Of a stretch of DNA of 64,000 nt, positions 47,134-58,969 are shown piece by piece. Under the pieces are notes generated by a model, which saw nothing but the letters and a program-made list of their open reading frames with translations, made no database searches and was not told the origin of the DNA. The position numbers and the translations under genes are program-made. Each line of letters starts with the position of its first letter. Position 1 is the first letter of the stretch. This DNA comes from Polyodon spathula (lineage: Eukaryota > Chordata > Actinopteri > Acipenseriformes > Polyodontidae). The stretch covers positions 41,327,226 to 41,391,225 of the forward strand of contig NC_054534.1 of assembly GCF_017654505.1 (NCBI RefSeq), written 5' to 3'.

Positions 47134-48673
47134 AGTGCTACACACCCCCTTTAACTTTTTTCACATTTTGTTGTGTCAGTGCCTTAGAGTTCCATGCATT
47201 TAAATGAGGATTTTTTTTTTTTTTCACTTAACTACACACCATACTTCACACTGTTAAGGGGGACATAAGTTTTATTGAGAAAAAAATGATATACTGAAAA
47301 TACAACACTGAAAGATCAAAATTGGATATGTCTCCACCCCCCTGAGTTAATACTTGGTGAAAGCACCTTTGACAATTAGCACCTTTGGCAATTACAGTTG
47401 TGAGTCTGTTGGGATAGGTCTCTACCAACTTTGCACACCTAGATTTGGCAATATTTGACCATTCTTCTTTACAAAACTGGTAGTGTTGATGGACAGCAAT
47501 CTTCAAGTCATGCCACAAATTTTCAATTGGATTTAGGTCGGGGGTCTGACTAGGCCAGTGAAAGACATTTACTTTTTTGTTCTTTAGTCATTCCAGTGTA
47601 GCTTTGGCTGTCCCAGTTTCAGCCTTCTTGTAGAGGGCAGCAGGTTTTTCTCAAGGACTTCTTTGTACTTTGCTCCATTCATTTCCCTTTCTATCCTGAC
47701 AGGTGCCCCAATCCCTGCCGATGAGAAACATCCATATAACATGATGCTGGTACCACCATGTTTCACAGTAGGGATGGTGTTCTTTGGGTGATGTGCTGTG
47801 TTGGGTTTGTGCCAAACGTAGCGCTTTGACCAGCACTAGACCACAAAACTTTTTGCCACATGGCTGCAGAATCTCCTGAGTGTTTTTTTTTTGCATACTT
47901 CAAACAGGATTCAAGGTGGGCTTTCTTGAGTAATGGCTTCCTTCTTGCCACCCTACCATACAGGCCAGATTTGTGGAGTGCTTGGGATATTGTTGTCACA
48001 TGCACACTTTGACCAGTCTTGGCCATAAAAGCCTGTAGCTCTTACAAAGTTGCGTTGGCCTCTTGGTAGCCTCTTCGATCAGTTTCCTTCTTGCTCGGTC
48101 ATCCAGTTTGGAGAGATGGACTGATCTAGGCATGGTCTTGGTGGTGCCATACACCTTCCACTTCTTAATAATCATCTTGACCATGCTCAAAGAGATATTC
48201 AAGCCCTTTGATATTTTTTTTATACCCAACCCACCCATCTGTGCCTTTCAACAACTTTGTCCCGGAGTTCTTTTGAAAGCACCTTGGTGCTCATATTCTT
48301 TGCTTTGCAGTATCCAGCAGAGGGAACCTACAGGAATTGCTCAATTTATTCTGAAATTATGTGACTCACTACAATTTATCACAGGTGGAGGCCACTTAAC
48401 TTGGTGTCTGATTTTGAAGGGAATTGGTTACACCTGAGCTAATTTAGATTTGTTATTACAAGGGGGGTGGACACTTATCCAACCAAGCTATTTCAGTTTT
48501 TATTTATAATTAATTTTCTATAAATTTCTAGAATATTTTTTTCACTTGAAAGCTGTGGGGTAGGTTGTGTAGATAAATGAAAAAAAAAAACTATGTTAAT
48601 GCATTTTAATTCCAGGCTATAAGGCAACAAAAGGTGAAAATTTTGAAAGGGGGTGTAGACTTTCTATAGGCAC

Positions 48674-48675
<2 letters not shown>
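47133..48675 (-). mobile_element. Tc1/mariner transposon copy 2
   Basis: Ends read CAGTGCTACACACCCCCTTT (left) and, complemented, CAGTGCCTATAGAAAGTCTA then CACCCCCTTT (right). They are inverted repeats, with about 10 bp missing on the left. Inner repeats with GTGGACACTTATCC also occur at the right. It is flanked by (TA)n on both sides. Sequence family differs from copy 1. Confidence 0.88.
47246..48294 (-). pseudogene. Tc1 transposase, copy 2 (broken)
   Basis: The start at 48294 (MSTKVLSKELRDKVVERH) is followed by a frameshift. Next come GIKKISKGLNISLSMVKMII and KKW in the DNA-binding part, [41 protein letters not shown]-like sequence near 47530, and QFCKEEWSNIAKSRC. The segment holding the second catalytic Asp (DNDPKHT) is deleted: RRLKLGQ runs directly into PKLHWND near 47600. 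Several frameshifts and that loss make it inactive. Confidence 0.85.

Positions 48676-48753
<78 letters not shown>
48676..48753. repeat. (TA)n tract at the right edge of Tc1 copy 2
   Basis: About 37 TA units. Confidence 0.95.
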
Positions 48754-48755
<2 letters not shown>

Positions 48756-48765
48756 CATCGTCAAG

Positions 48766-48794
48766 GGTTCCCATCCTTGATGGGAACCCTTCAT
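48766..48794. repeat. Perfect hairpin, 12-bp stem
   Basis: AAGGGTTCCCAT and its complement ATGGGAACCCTT are separated by CCTTG. It starts the GC-richer block described next. Confidence 0.8.
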
Positions 48795-49140
48795 GTTCTC
48801 CCAACTCTCCCCGGATTCTCCTGACACTGGCCAGGTGTTTTAACCGACTTGTAGTTTACCTGAGGGTAGATTGGTCCCCGGGTGAGCGTGAGACTGCACT
48901 AACCAGAAGCCCTAGCAGGATGGCAGGGAGTGATCAACGCACCTGTTAGGATCACAAAGGTGTGGTTCACCTATTTAAAAAGAGGGCTAACTCTCAGCTC
49001 AGGTTGGAGAGTGTAGAGGTGGCGTGGAGTGGCGTAGGACAGCCGTGTAAGGATTATTGATAGTAGAAGTATTGATTTGCCGTGTATGACCCTGGACTGT
49101 TTCGAGAACCGAGAAAAACTGAAATGGGTCTGAAATACTA
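48770..49140. other. Possible LTR fragment, promoter-like
   Basis: A GC-richer block following the TA array contains TATTTAAAAAGAGGG (48972), a TATA-like motif, followed by CTCAGCTCAGGTTGGAGAGT and TTGCCGTGTATGACCCTGGA. The texture resembles the U3-R region of fish LTR elements, but no ends, polyadenylation signal or partner were found. Confidence 0.3.
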
Positions 49141-49814
49141 TTGTGAGGTTTCCTACCGCTCATCCTTTTCTTTGTCCTTTCATGGAGCATGCTAATGTAA
49201 TGTGACAAACTTCATGCACACCTTTACGCCATCTAATTATAGCCTGTAACACTCTAGGGGTGCTGACAATGCTCAGCTATTGACTCTTGAAGCATTTAAT
49301 TATCTTTTCACATATAGGTCCATTTTAGTTATCAAACCTGTCAGCATCTTGTTACTGTTTGCATTCATGCAAATTGCCCATCTGCCTTCCAGTAATGCAA
49401 CTAACAACAAAACAGGTCTAAACATAAACAATTCCAGAGTAATGCTTCATTAAAAGTGTTAGACACCTTAGGACTTTCATCCACCAACCGGTCATGCTAG
49501 ATGACTGTTGAACATTCAGCCAGAATATTTATCTTTAAAAGAAACCCTAATGGAAGCAGCAGTAGAGGTCTTGTTTTTCTACTGTTTCCTAATTACCTTG
49601 GTGGATGACATTGTTGTCAATGACAAGATGGTTATGCTTTTTTCATTAGGATTTTATTGCTTAATTACACAAAAAGCGTTATATACAGTACATAGTTATT
49701 GGCGGTGTACTACTAACATTTACTTCCTATTTACTATATATTTTTGTTTGTTTTTTTAATCGATTTTAGTCAGCAAAACTGCACATATTTTAAAACACAG
49801 CTTAATTGATCTAA
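49141..49814. other. No gene seen
   Basis: Unique DNA; the frame 49508-49759 shows no domain. Confidence 0.45.
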
Positions 49815-49819
49815 ATATC

Positions 49820-50443
49820 TGTCACAAAGACGGCTGTAATGGGGATGTCAGACCAGAAGAAACACACAGTACTGCCAGAGGAAATGATAAATGGATGTGC
49901 TGCTGCACGGTTTATTCTTTCCAGAAAATAAAACAGTTGTACAAAAACACTGACACCAAAACAGGACACGGCACTTGCGGTCAAAATAAATACACAAACA
50001 AAACAGATAGACACTAACAAAACAGGGTGGATGAACACTACACAAAACAAGTACAGTGCTGGTCCTTCCAGCACTCGTAACAATTGATATACTTTCCGTT
50101 AATCCTCTCTCTCTCTCCCATTCTCCACTCACCGAACACACAACCCAGAGTGGGTGAAAACATGCAGCTTTTATACAGCTGTTCCGAGACGCAATTAGCA
50201 ATCAATCATTCAATTGGAGTCGCGGTACAACTGCACGTGAATTAATAAAGTGCAATTCCCCATTCTCACATATTATTACGTTTTACTTGCACGTGAAGTG
50301 CTGTGCAATCCTCGTGCCTAAATACAAATATACATTTTAAACACTCGTGTTACACAGACCTGTTTATATCCCGTGTACCAATGACTATACACCAACATTA
50401 ACATACAACACAAAATACACACAGGGGCGGGCACTTTGCCACA
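49820..50443 (-). repeat. Solo LTR with 5-bp target duplication
   Basis: On the plus strand the segment starts TGTCACAAAG and ends CTTTGCCACA, so on the minus strand it reads TGTGGCAAAG...CTTTGTGACA with TG...CA ends. ATATC flanks both sides (49815-49819, 50444-50448), a 5-bp target duplication as made by retroviral-type integrases. Minus-strand TATA (TATAAAAGC near 50172) and AATAAA (near 49916) are correctly ordered. The 624-bp unit has no internal coding region; it arose by recombination between two LTRs. Frames here are shadows. Confidence 0.88.
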
Positions 50444-50448
50444 ATATC

Positions 50449-50764
50449 ATATCCATTTAAATTATATATATATACACACACACATACATATACACACACA
50501 CACACACAAAAACTTAAAACCTTGCTCTGAAAAGACTCCTACACTTCTTTGAATGATTCAAATAATAGCTGTATTTAATGGCCGTATCTAGGTCCACCAT
50601 GGTTTTAATAATTGAATAAGCCCTGCTGAGCACTATTTAATAATACCTACAGTAAATTCAGTACTTACTGTCGTGTTATTAATAATATATATATAATATA
50701 TAGATATATATATTATATATATCTATATATAGATATACTATATACATATATATACACACACACA
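50449..50764. other. TA/CA-rich spacer
   Basis: Contains an AT-palindromic patch (50685-50745) and CA repeats just before Tc1 copy 3. No gene. Confidence 0.6.
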
Positions 50765-52218
50765 CAGTAGTACCAGTCAAAAATTTGAGTACACTTGCTG
50801 GTAACTAGGTTTTTTTCATAATTGACAAGGTTTTACGTCGTACAAGTTTCTGTAAATACTTGAAAATGAAAGCACATGTTACAATATACAAAACAAAACA
50901 TAAGGAGTATCAAAGCAATGTTCAAGAAAATTGAAAATTGTCTCTAAATCTTGGATTCCTCAAAATAGCCACCCTTTGCCTTAATAACAGCCTCACAAAC
51001 ATGAAGCATTCTGTTAACAAGTTTCAGCAGGAAATCACCAGACATGTCTTCCCAGCTCTTCTGCAGCAGTTCCCAGAGATGTAGGGCACTTGTGGGTAGC
51101 TTTGTTTTGACTCTTCTGTCCAGTTCGTCCCATACAAGTTCTATGGGATTGAGGTCTGGAGACTGGGCAGGCCAGGTCATTAGATTGAGTTGTCCTTCAC
51201 TTTCCTTCTTCGCCAGATAGTTCTTACACAACTTTGAGGTGTATTTCGGATCATTATCTTGCTTAAGAATGAAGGACTGCCCAACTAGCCATAATCCTGA
51301 TTGAATGGCATGCCTCTGAAGTATGCAATGATAGCCATGCTGGTTGAGCTTGCCATGGACTTGGTAAAGATCACCAACTCTGTCACCAGCAAAGAAACCC
51401 CAGACCATGACACTGCCTCCTTCATGCTTTACAGTAGGAACCACACATACAGAACTCATGCGCTCACCCTCTGTGCGTCTTAGAAATACTCAGTGGTTGG
51501 ACCGAAATATTTCAATTTTTTACACATCGGTCCATAAGGACTTCCTCTCCTCAAACGTCCAGTTTGTGTTTTTCGGCCCAGGCAAATCTCTTCCTCTTAT
51601 TCTGCACTCTTAACAATGGTTTCTTTGCAGCAATTCTTCCAGTTAGGCCAGCTTCATGCAGTCTCCTCTGAACAGTTGTTGAAACATCTGTACTTCTAGT
51701 AGCATTTAGCTGAGCTTGTATTTCAGGGGAAGTTAATCGCCGGTTTCACAGACTTGTCACTTGAATGAACTTGTTCTCTGATTCTGAGGTCACCCTTGGC
51801 CTGCCTGACCTTGTTCGGTCCTCTTGAGTGCCAGTTTCTTCAAATCATTTGATGGTCTTGGCCACAGCAGTTACAGACACTTGCAAAGTTCTTGCGATTT
51901 GTCTTAAAGATTGACCTTCATTTCTTAAAGTAATTACAGTCTTTTTTAACTGAGCATATTTTGTCATTTTCTGCTCCCTTGCATTCAAGAATGACAAACT
52001 TGTGCCTATGCTACCTATATGTATAGTAATCATTGACCCTCACCTCTTAACAATAATTGGTGACAAAATGTTAATTAAGTAACATGCTAGTTAACTCAGA
52101 GAACATCTAACAGACACTTTTATACTTAGGTCAGTGTTTTAATATCGTGTTATACACATTTCAGACTTTTAACTGACTTAGGCTTTAGACTGAAATCCCC
52201 TTGCTTTGGGTGACCAGG

Positions 52219-52223
<5 letters not shown>
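50765..52223 (-). mobile_element. Tc1/mariner transposon copy 3
   Basis: The left end reads CAGTAGTACCAGTCAAAAATTTGAGTACAC without a long gap, typical of a fish Tc1 family (CAGTACCAGTCAAAAGTTTG). The right end is eroded (complement: CAGTACCTGGTCACCC). The left edge lies in CA repeats and the right edge in GT repeats. Confidence 0.75.
50944..51967 (-). pseudogene. Tc1-type transposase with DD38E spacing, copy 3 (broken)
   Basis: The start at 51967 gives MTKYAQLKKTVITLRNEGQS and LRQIARTLQVSVTAVAKTIK, a helix-turn-helix, then a stop. Later frames hold SGRPRVTSE, LTGRIAAKKPLL and RKRFAWAEKH. The last 171 codons (51459 on) are intact: VPTVKHEGGSVMVWGFFAGD, SFILKQDNDPKYTSKLCKNY with the second Asp, then WPAQSPDLNPIELVWDELDR with the Glu. 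Between that Asp and Glu I count 38 residues, not the usual 34. DD38E matches the published Intruder family of Tc1-like elements, or else four residues inserted in a DD34E enzyme. Confidence 0.8.

Positions 52224-52271
<48 letters not shown>
52224..52271. repeat. (GT)n microsatellite
   Basis: About 24 GT units at the right edge of Tc1 copy 3. Confidence 0.95.
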
Positions 52272-52272
<1 letters not shown>

Positions 52273-53539
52273 AAGTTCAGCTTTCCTGTAATAAAATTTA
52301 TATTTAGAAAGTATAACATTATTGACCCTTGGGTAAGTAAGGTAATCAACACTAAACAATACTAATTATAATAATATAAAAACTCACTGGTAGTTTCTTC
52401 ACTCTGTCTTTGGCTTATTGATTCTCAATGTACACACTCAACTACAGTCAATATTGGTGTGGTAAAGTATATACCATATAAATTACAATTTCTCAGCTAG
52501 AGACCACTGGTAATTAGAGATTCCAATAAGAGATGATAAAACTATTCCTGCAAATATGTTGTGGTTGTCGGGTATTCTTTTACATGGTTTTGCATACTTA
52601 GACCACTGTGTTTATATAAGTTTCAGCACAAAATGTAATGAAGTGACAACATTACTACTTGAGAAAATATGCAAGGAATCAAGGGAGGAGAAGTATACAT
52701 AAACACAGCAAATGAATCTGCTACCAGAGAATGGGAGAAACTGGAAAAGTTACAGAAGTTGACAGTGGCTCATTCTTACCTCAGGGGCAGAGAGTCAGGT
52801 TTAGATTGTGCCTGGGGACAGCCAGGTGGTAGTCGACGGCCAGCCAACAACCAACACAGTGCACAGAGCAGTTGTGCTGTCAAAGGTACCATCAAACAAC
52901 AATTCATGTTGATATGACCACTTGTCTAAGAAGTAGAGGAGAACTAGCCAGTACGTCCCTTGTGAGATTACACTAACAAGCCTCATTTTCTACCTAAGAG
53001 GAGAGCATATTTGGAAACTGATTAACAAATAAATACATTTTTAAAAATGAATAAGCATTCAACAGCTGCATGACAAAAGGTCTTCTAAACAAAACAAATT
53101 AGATTCTTGCCTGGAAATGGCAGACTGCAATGCAATGAAGGAGTTGGAATGTGTTTATAAGATAACAAATGGTGCAGAGCATTCATCCAGGAATCACATT
53201 TGCACCGTACCAGGGATGTAGATAAACACTTGTATGACAGGAAATACTGGTAAGGTATGTAAAAAAAAACTAGGATTTAGATAACTAAAGTGATTTAAAA
53301 ACATACATGCAATTAGGCATTCAAACAATTGAACACATGAAAGTCAATTAACACAGAATCTGCAAGGATTCATTTCAGTGACAATTGATGGTATTATGAC
53401 TACAGCTCTCAGTCAAAGCTTGATTATGATGTCAAAAAAGACTGAACTGAGAATAAAAGATGTGAATAAAAGATCAAAAGTAATTCAGAAAAGTAAATAT
53501 GATATGCATTGTACAGTAAATGTGGTATAGCTAGTGTTC
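52272..53539. other. No gene seen
   Basis: Unique DNA. Frames at 52669-52917 and 52801-52986 have no known domain. Confidence 0.45.
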
Positions 53540-53739
53540 CACGTTTTCGTTTCTGGGTATTTTTCAAAGTTTATTTTACATATATTAAAATAGGGATAAA
53601 ATTTGTCAAAAAAATTTGTCCCCAAACGAATGTTTGGGGAATCGCTGTGTTGATGGATCTACAGAAGGTATAAACATGGCATCAGCACAAAACAAGCCAG
53701 GTTTATTTGCTTTGAAATCATAAAAAGAAAAGAATTGAC

Positions 53740-54040
53740 AGAACTAGGCGGTGCAAGCCATCGGGAGACGCGTCAAAAATCACACTGGACATTTCCATCA
53801 ATGCGTTCCGTAAGTTTACCAACAATAGCATCATCATTTTCTGTCAGATGTTTACGATTAAGATTGTTGGCGTTAGATAGTGTTTTAGCTGATGGACAGA
53901 CAGTACTGCCACACAAAGGCACCAATACATACCTCTCTGCAATAAACAGTGGCTGTCCAGCCAAGCACAACACTCTGATAAACTCATTAACACAGTCATT
54001 ATGTGCTTTATTTTTATTAGTGTGTAAAAGCCGCATAAAT
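53740..54040 (-). pseudogene. hAT-like transposase fragment, left palindrome arm
   Basis: The minus frame has HNDCVNEFIRVLCLAGQPLF then IAERYVL, PSAKTLSNANNLNRKHLTEN and LTERIDGNVQCDF, resembling the N-terminal half of a CGGBP1-like hAT protein. A stop follows. The downstream part continues antisense to the plus strand in other frames as SPDG-type sequence. Family assignment is from memory. Confidence 0.55.
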
Positions 54041-54519
54041 AGATTGCTTGTCTCAGTTCACTCGCTTATTTTGCAGTATGTTCTTTTATTGTCAGTGCGA
54101 ACATGTGTCTCAATGCATTAGTATTTGCAGTGCTATGCATCCTGTGCCTCACTTCTGCTATTTTTGTATAGGGGCTATTTCAAACCATTCATTTTCTTTT
54201 GAAAAGTCATAAACTGATTTATGTTTTCTCCCCATTCTTCATCCACTAAACATATTATATTTTTGTGTAAGTATTTCAATTTAGTTTTTGATCAATCTAG
54301 TAGTTACTACACCCAGTAAGTGTCACAAGACTTTGATTGGCCAACATAATCAGGTGATAGTGTCTTTGTGAAATGACAGAGAATCACATTTGAATGTTAT
54401 TTGATCCCCTGACGTCTAAATGTCTGGTGTATCCTAGGGTAGGCTTATTCCAAATAAGCGAAAAATTACAGGATTGTTTTTTTAAACTGGACGTCGGTTT
54501 TTACTTATTTATACCTGAT

Positions 54520-54940
54520 TGTTTCTGTGCTTGGCTGGACAGCCACTGTTTATTGCAAAGAGGTATGTATTGGTGACTTTGTGTGACAGTACTGTCTGTC
54601 CATCAACGCCAACAATCTTAATCGTAAATATTTGACAAAAATTGGTGATGCTTTAGTTGGTAAACTTATATGGAATGCATTGATGTAAATGTCCAGTGTG
54701 ATTTTTGACGCGTCTCCCGATGGCTTGCACCACCCAGTTCTGTCAATTTTCTTTTCTTTTTATGATTTCAAGGCTAATAAACCTGACTTGTTTTGTGCTG
54801 ATGTCATGGTAATACCTTCTATAGATACTATTTTTGGCAGCACAGCGATTGCCCAAACATTCGCAAAGTACCGGCTAACTTGGGAAAATGCGACTTCAAC
54901 TTGCACAGATTCTGCTCATCATACATGCCAGGGACATTAA
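54520..54940 (+). pseudogene. hAT-like transposase fragment, right palindrome arm
   Basis: The early part (LAGQPLFIAKRYVL) is broken by a stop. The frame from 54689 reads VIFDASPDGLHHPVLSIFFS and FYDFKANKPDLFCADVM, then YRLTWENATSTCTDSAHHTC and a stop. DxSPD and the WEN...TDSA block match hAT cores of the CGGBP1-like group, where the latter carries a catalytic Asp. Truncated. Confidence 0.6.
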
Positions 54941-55000
54941 ACCTAATCAGAAACCAGAACTACTAAGCATATTCATATTCCACGTTGTGTATACTGAGAT

Positions 55001-55001
<1 letters not shown>

Positions 55002-55037
<36 letters not shown>
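55002..55037. repeat. Poly-C run (36 C)
   Basis: The longest homopolymer seen, inserted in the right palindrome arm between GAGATT and GATTCTCC. Confidence 0.9.
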
Positions 55038-55038
<1 letters not shown>

Positions 55039-55125
55039 ATTCTCCACTTAAAAACTTTTTTTTTTACCGATTTTATCCCTATTTTAATAGATGTAAAATA
55101 AACTTTAAGATAAAAGCCAAAAGCG

Positions 55126-55224
55126 CAGAACACTACTTATCTTATATAGTTTGTATCAGGTGGCTTGTATCAGGTGAAAATCAAGATCTAGCTATACTGC
55201 AAAATTTCTTACTGATGATATACT
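55126..55224. other. Spacer
   Basis: Unique sequence with a short imperfect duplication of TGTATCAGGTGGCT. Confidence 0.4.
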
Positions 55225-55274
55225 AAAATAAAATCATATATTTATATATATTATCTATATATTATATATATAGG

Positions 55275-55305
<31 letters not shown>

Positions 55306-55312
55306 ATATATA

Positions 55313-55342
<30 letters not shown>
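55225..55342. repeat. Interrupted (TA)n tract
   Basis: Several TA arrays broken by AATATA, TAGG and TAGCAT. Confidence 0.9.
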
Positions 55343-55345
<3 letters not shown>

Positions 55346-58300
55346 ATACAAGCTGACATATAAATAACAGCTTGTATTGTATATGTTATGCTATATACCC
55401 AATGTAATGAAGTAAAATTACAATATAGTTTCTGCATTTATTGGTGATAAAAATGTAGTTCTTTAACACCTATAAAAAGGCTAAAACCAATTTACTATTA
55501 TACAAATTAACCAACTGTCTACCATCTATCACCATAAATAAATCGATAAATAAATCAGATAACAACATGCTATGATTGTGAAATGATTTTCTAATAGAAT
55601 ACCAGTCTTAGCCTGTTATCTGTGTGAATAATTAACCTTCGGTAGATAAATATGTGTCACAGATAGCACCATATGCAGCACATTAGCGTTCCATCCCACT
55701 GATTAAGACAGAATGGGCTTTTATCCCAAAAGCCTCCTAATGGCTTTGGATCTGAATTCAGCCCTTGTATGTGGCACCTTTACAGCATATGATCACACAC
55801 AGTGGGTGGAGGTGGGCATGGGCGTCTGCAGCCGCACCAAGGAATCCGTTATTACAATAAAAATAAAATTTTTTAAAAGAGTTGTACGGTGTTTTTCAAT
55901 AATTAAAAAAAAAAAAAAAAGTATATTCAGTTAAGGTTTTTTTTGTTTTGATTTGTTGTTTTTTTTAAACAAACAAAAACAGACTACCTCCAATTTTCTC
56001 AGAGACATCCTCCCTCTCTTGTGTCAAGACGAGTTATACACACGCACACGCATTAGGGCTTGTAGCGTTCAGTGTTTTCTTCAAACTTTTCGCCTCTCCT
56101 TTACGAATTAATTTCATAATTAACAATTTCTCTGTTTTAATTCAGAAACCAAAACATATTAAACAGCGCTCAGTGTCATTTTAAAAGCACAGTTTACAGT
56201 TAAACACGATGAAAGCACTGATGCTGGTGAGTAAATGACTATTGGGATTAATAATATGTTAATTTAAGGTAGGGCTCAGGAAAGGTCACGTGTGCATTTT
56301 GCTAATTTGCATACGTTTTGCATCATGTTTTGCGTTATTTTATCATATACGGCAGTTCGGACAGCCCAGAGCAAATGGAAAGTTTAATTCTAAATGTTTT
56401 TTAAACCTCATCCCGTTTAGAAAAATATCCATGATCACACATGTACTAGCAGAGGAAGTTGAATTGATCCCGTATATGCAAAAAAAAAAAAAAAAAAACT
56501 ACTCTACAGCAAGCAGACCTCAGAAATCCTGCTAGGATGTCAATATGCTGCCTGTAAGTGTAAAAAGTGATCAAAAATGATGGACTGAATGGGCTGACAC
56601 TGCTTCTAAAACACAGAGTGACTATGAGGCACACAGATATAGAGATTTTTGAGTCTCAGAATGCATATATAATTAATTATTAATTAATTATTAATAATTT
56701 GCTTTGCACATCTAACTGTGTTATTTTTAAACCTTAACTGTCTCTGTTTGTGGTACGCAGTACTACAGAGTCATCTATTAGGGTGATATAATGTTTTTGA
56801 AAGCTATTGGAAAGCACACCAAGTTGATCAAAAGGATAACAAGCTGGTTGTCCAGAGATTCTTGGGAAGCAGCAAATAACTTGTGTATTTAGTGTGCAGA
56901 CTACAGGGAGAGCAAGGCAGTGTGATATTAAAGAACTCACATTCAAACAACAAAGAAACGCAAACTAGTAAGGTACCTTATTACAAATTAGATTAAATAA
57001 TGTTACTCTGTATTTCTTGACATTTGTTAGTCTGAATTTGATAATCCAAGTCAATATGGAGGCTGGGGTTATCACTGTTAATACCACTGTATCAGCTACT
57101 CTCACAGAGCTCCACTGTTCACATTTATCTTTTTGTAATGTACTCCTTCGCAGGATACGATTTCTCAGCTTCTATATTTAAATAAAATTATGAACAGATA
57201 GTCAAATTCACACTGTGAATTGGCTAATGTTGTAACAGGTGCCCCCAGGCTTGCTGGTTGCCGTAAGGTGTAATAGAAATTGTAGATTCTAGGCCTTGTC
57301 ATCAGCTTTCTCAATTTATTTCCTTAAATGACAGGCCTGACGAAGGCTCACTGGCCTCTCAGATGTTTGGAATGCATTGTAACTATGGAAACAGGTGTTA
57401 AAGCGCTATGAATTTCATGTCATACTGATCCTCCACGCCTCATGTTCTATACTGATGACATGCTATTTTACATGCTGACCAAGACCATGGCATCAATTTC
57501 ATTGATTTACAGTTATACACCAAATAGACACCAAGAGCAAGGCGACAAGTCAATGCATTCTCTTTTGCATTTTTTTTTACTTCAGTACCAAAACACTTTC
57601 TCCTTACTAATCTCTCCTTTTCAATACATTATTTTTGATTATAGACTTTAGACACTGTACATATTGCACAATATTGCTTAGATACTGAGAAACCATTCAC
57701 ACATCAATAAATGAATTTGACAGCAACATACATATTGACTTATGTCTTGTAAGTTTGTACATATATTTTTACTAATTAATGTTTAGCAATAAATATGATA
57801 TGTCCCTTATCATTACAGCTACATAAACATTGAAACACAAATTAAAAGGCTCAAGTATTAAATGACTAAATGCAAAACAGATCCTCTACAAAGGGTGGCT
57901 CCACATCTAATCGTTACAGACAGACATTAGCCCTTGGAACTGTATCATAAACAAGTTTTAAAGAGGGGATACATGACTCTTCATGGAGGTCAGAAACTGT
58001 CTGAGAAACACTATCACTATATTTGATTAGTAGGTGCAATGTGCCACAAACTCCTGATTGGATACTTTCCAACATTCTCACCTTCTAGCTGGTGCCTTTA
58101 AATGACTGGCTTTATTTACAGTGTGCATAGTGTTAATAGCTGTGTCCTTCACTTGCTCTATTTTCAAGGATGGAAAAGCAGTTGCTAAGCATTTCTAAAT
58201 GACAGCCCCGGGGTTCATTAAAAATATGGCAAACATTTGCTAAGCTCATTAAGTGCCATTTTCTTGTGTGTATCAGATTTCTCCTCTGCATGCTATGCGT

Positions 58301-58960
58301 GACCAAACATCTATTAACCCTAATCCTATTGAAAGGACTGATACAGCCAAACTAGCTCATACACAAAACAAATGTGATATTTATTGAGATTCATAAACAA
58401 GCTTTTAAGTTGTTTTAAACACTGTTTGGGTGACAATTCCATTTGCTTCTTTTAATTCGATTCCTATATTATACAGTTTGATTAGATTCAAGGCTACTGA
58501 TTTGACCAAGTTCTTCAGCTAGTATAAAAAAAAGGCACAAACACATGAAAGCATGGTCGTCCCATAAGCACTTTGCAATTGCAAACCAAAACTAGAAGAA
58601 ATTCCCAATAGATACATATCCAATTATCCATCTGCCTGCTATAAAATAAACAGAACAATGCACTTAATATGATTATCCTTTAATCTGAAGGTGTTTTCTA
58701 ATATTAAATCCCAGTGCATACCACCCAGTGCTAATGTAAGTAGGATAATATTACATGAAACATTTACAAATGTTATGATGCTCCATTTAACTATTATTAG
58801 GCTTCCAAGCCAAAGGCTGTGAAACCTATTGTTGTTGTTAATATTTATTTTTATTTTTTTTTCTTCCCAAAACTTTAAACTGCTGCTGCTTCGAAGCTGT
58901 GTGACTGATCAGGTTCTGACTTGGCAGGTAACAAGCTGGATACATTGGCTGTCAGATGCT
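55343..58960. other. No gene seen
   Basis: About 3.6 kb of unique DNA with A-runs at 55904-55920 and 56481-56499. No known domain in any short frame and no repeat ends recognised. A decayed insertion cannot be excluded. Confidence 0.45.
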
Positions 58961-58969
58961 AAAATTTTT

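Larger units (their letters stand above)
53540..55125. repeat. Large imperfect palindrome of two head-to-head hAT fragments
   Basis: The left arm (53540-53990, hAT sense on minus) and the right arm (54520-55125, hAT sense on plus) are complementary over most of their length. Shared blocks are ATAAAATAGGGATAAAAT-like sequence at the outer ends, GACGCGTCAAAAATCACACT, the CAGTACTGTCTGTCC motif and GGCTGGACAGCCACTGTTTA at the inner ends. The right arm keeps about 200 bp missing from the left and carries a 36-bp poly-C. The spacer is about 530 bp. Transcripts could fold into long double-stranded RNA. Confidence 0.8.

Noticed and set aside
49811..50201. Two minus-strand frames of 90 and 117 codons
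   Set aside because: They lie within the solo LTR and have no known domain; LTR sequence explains them.
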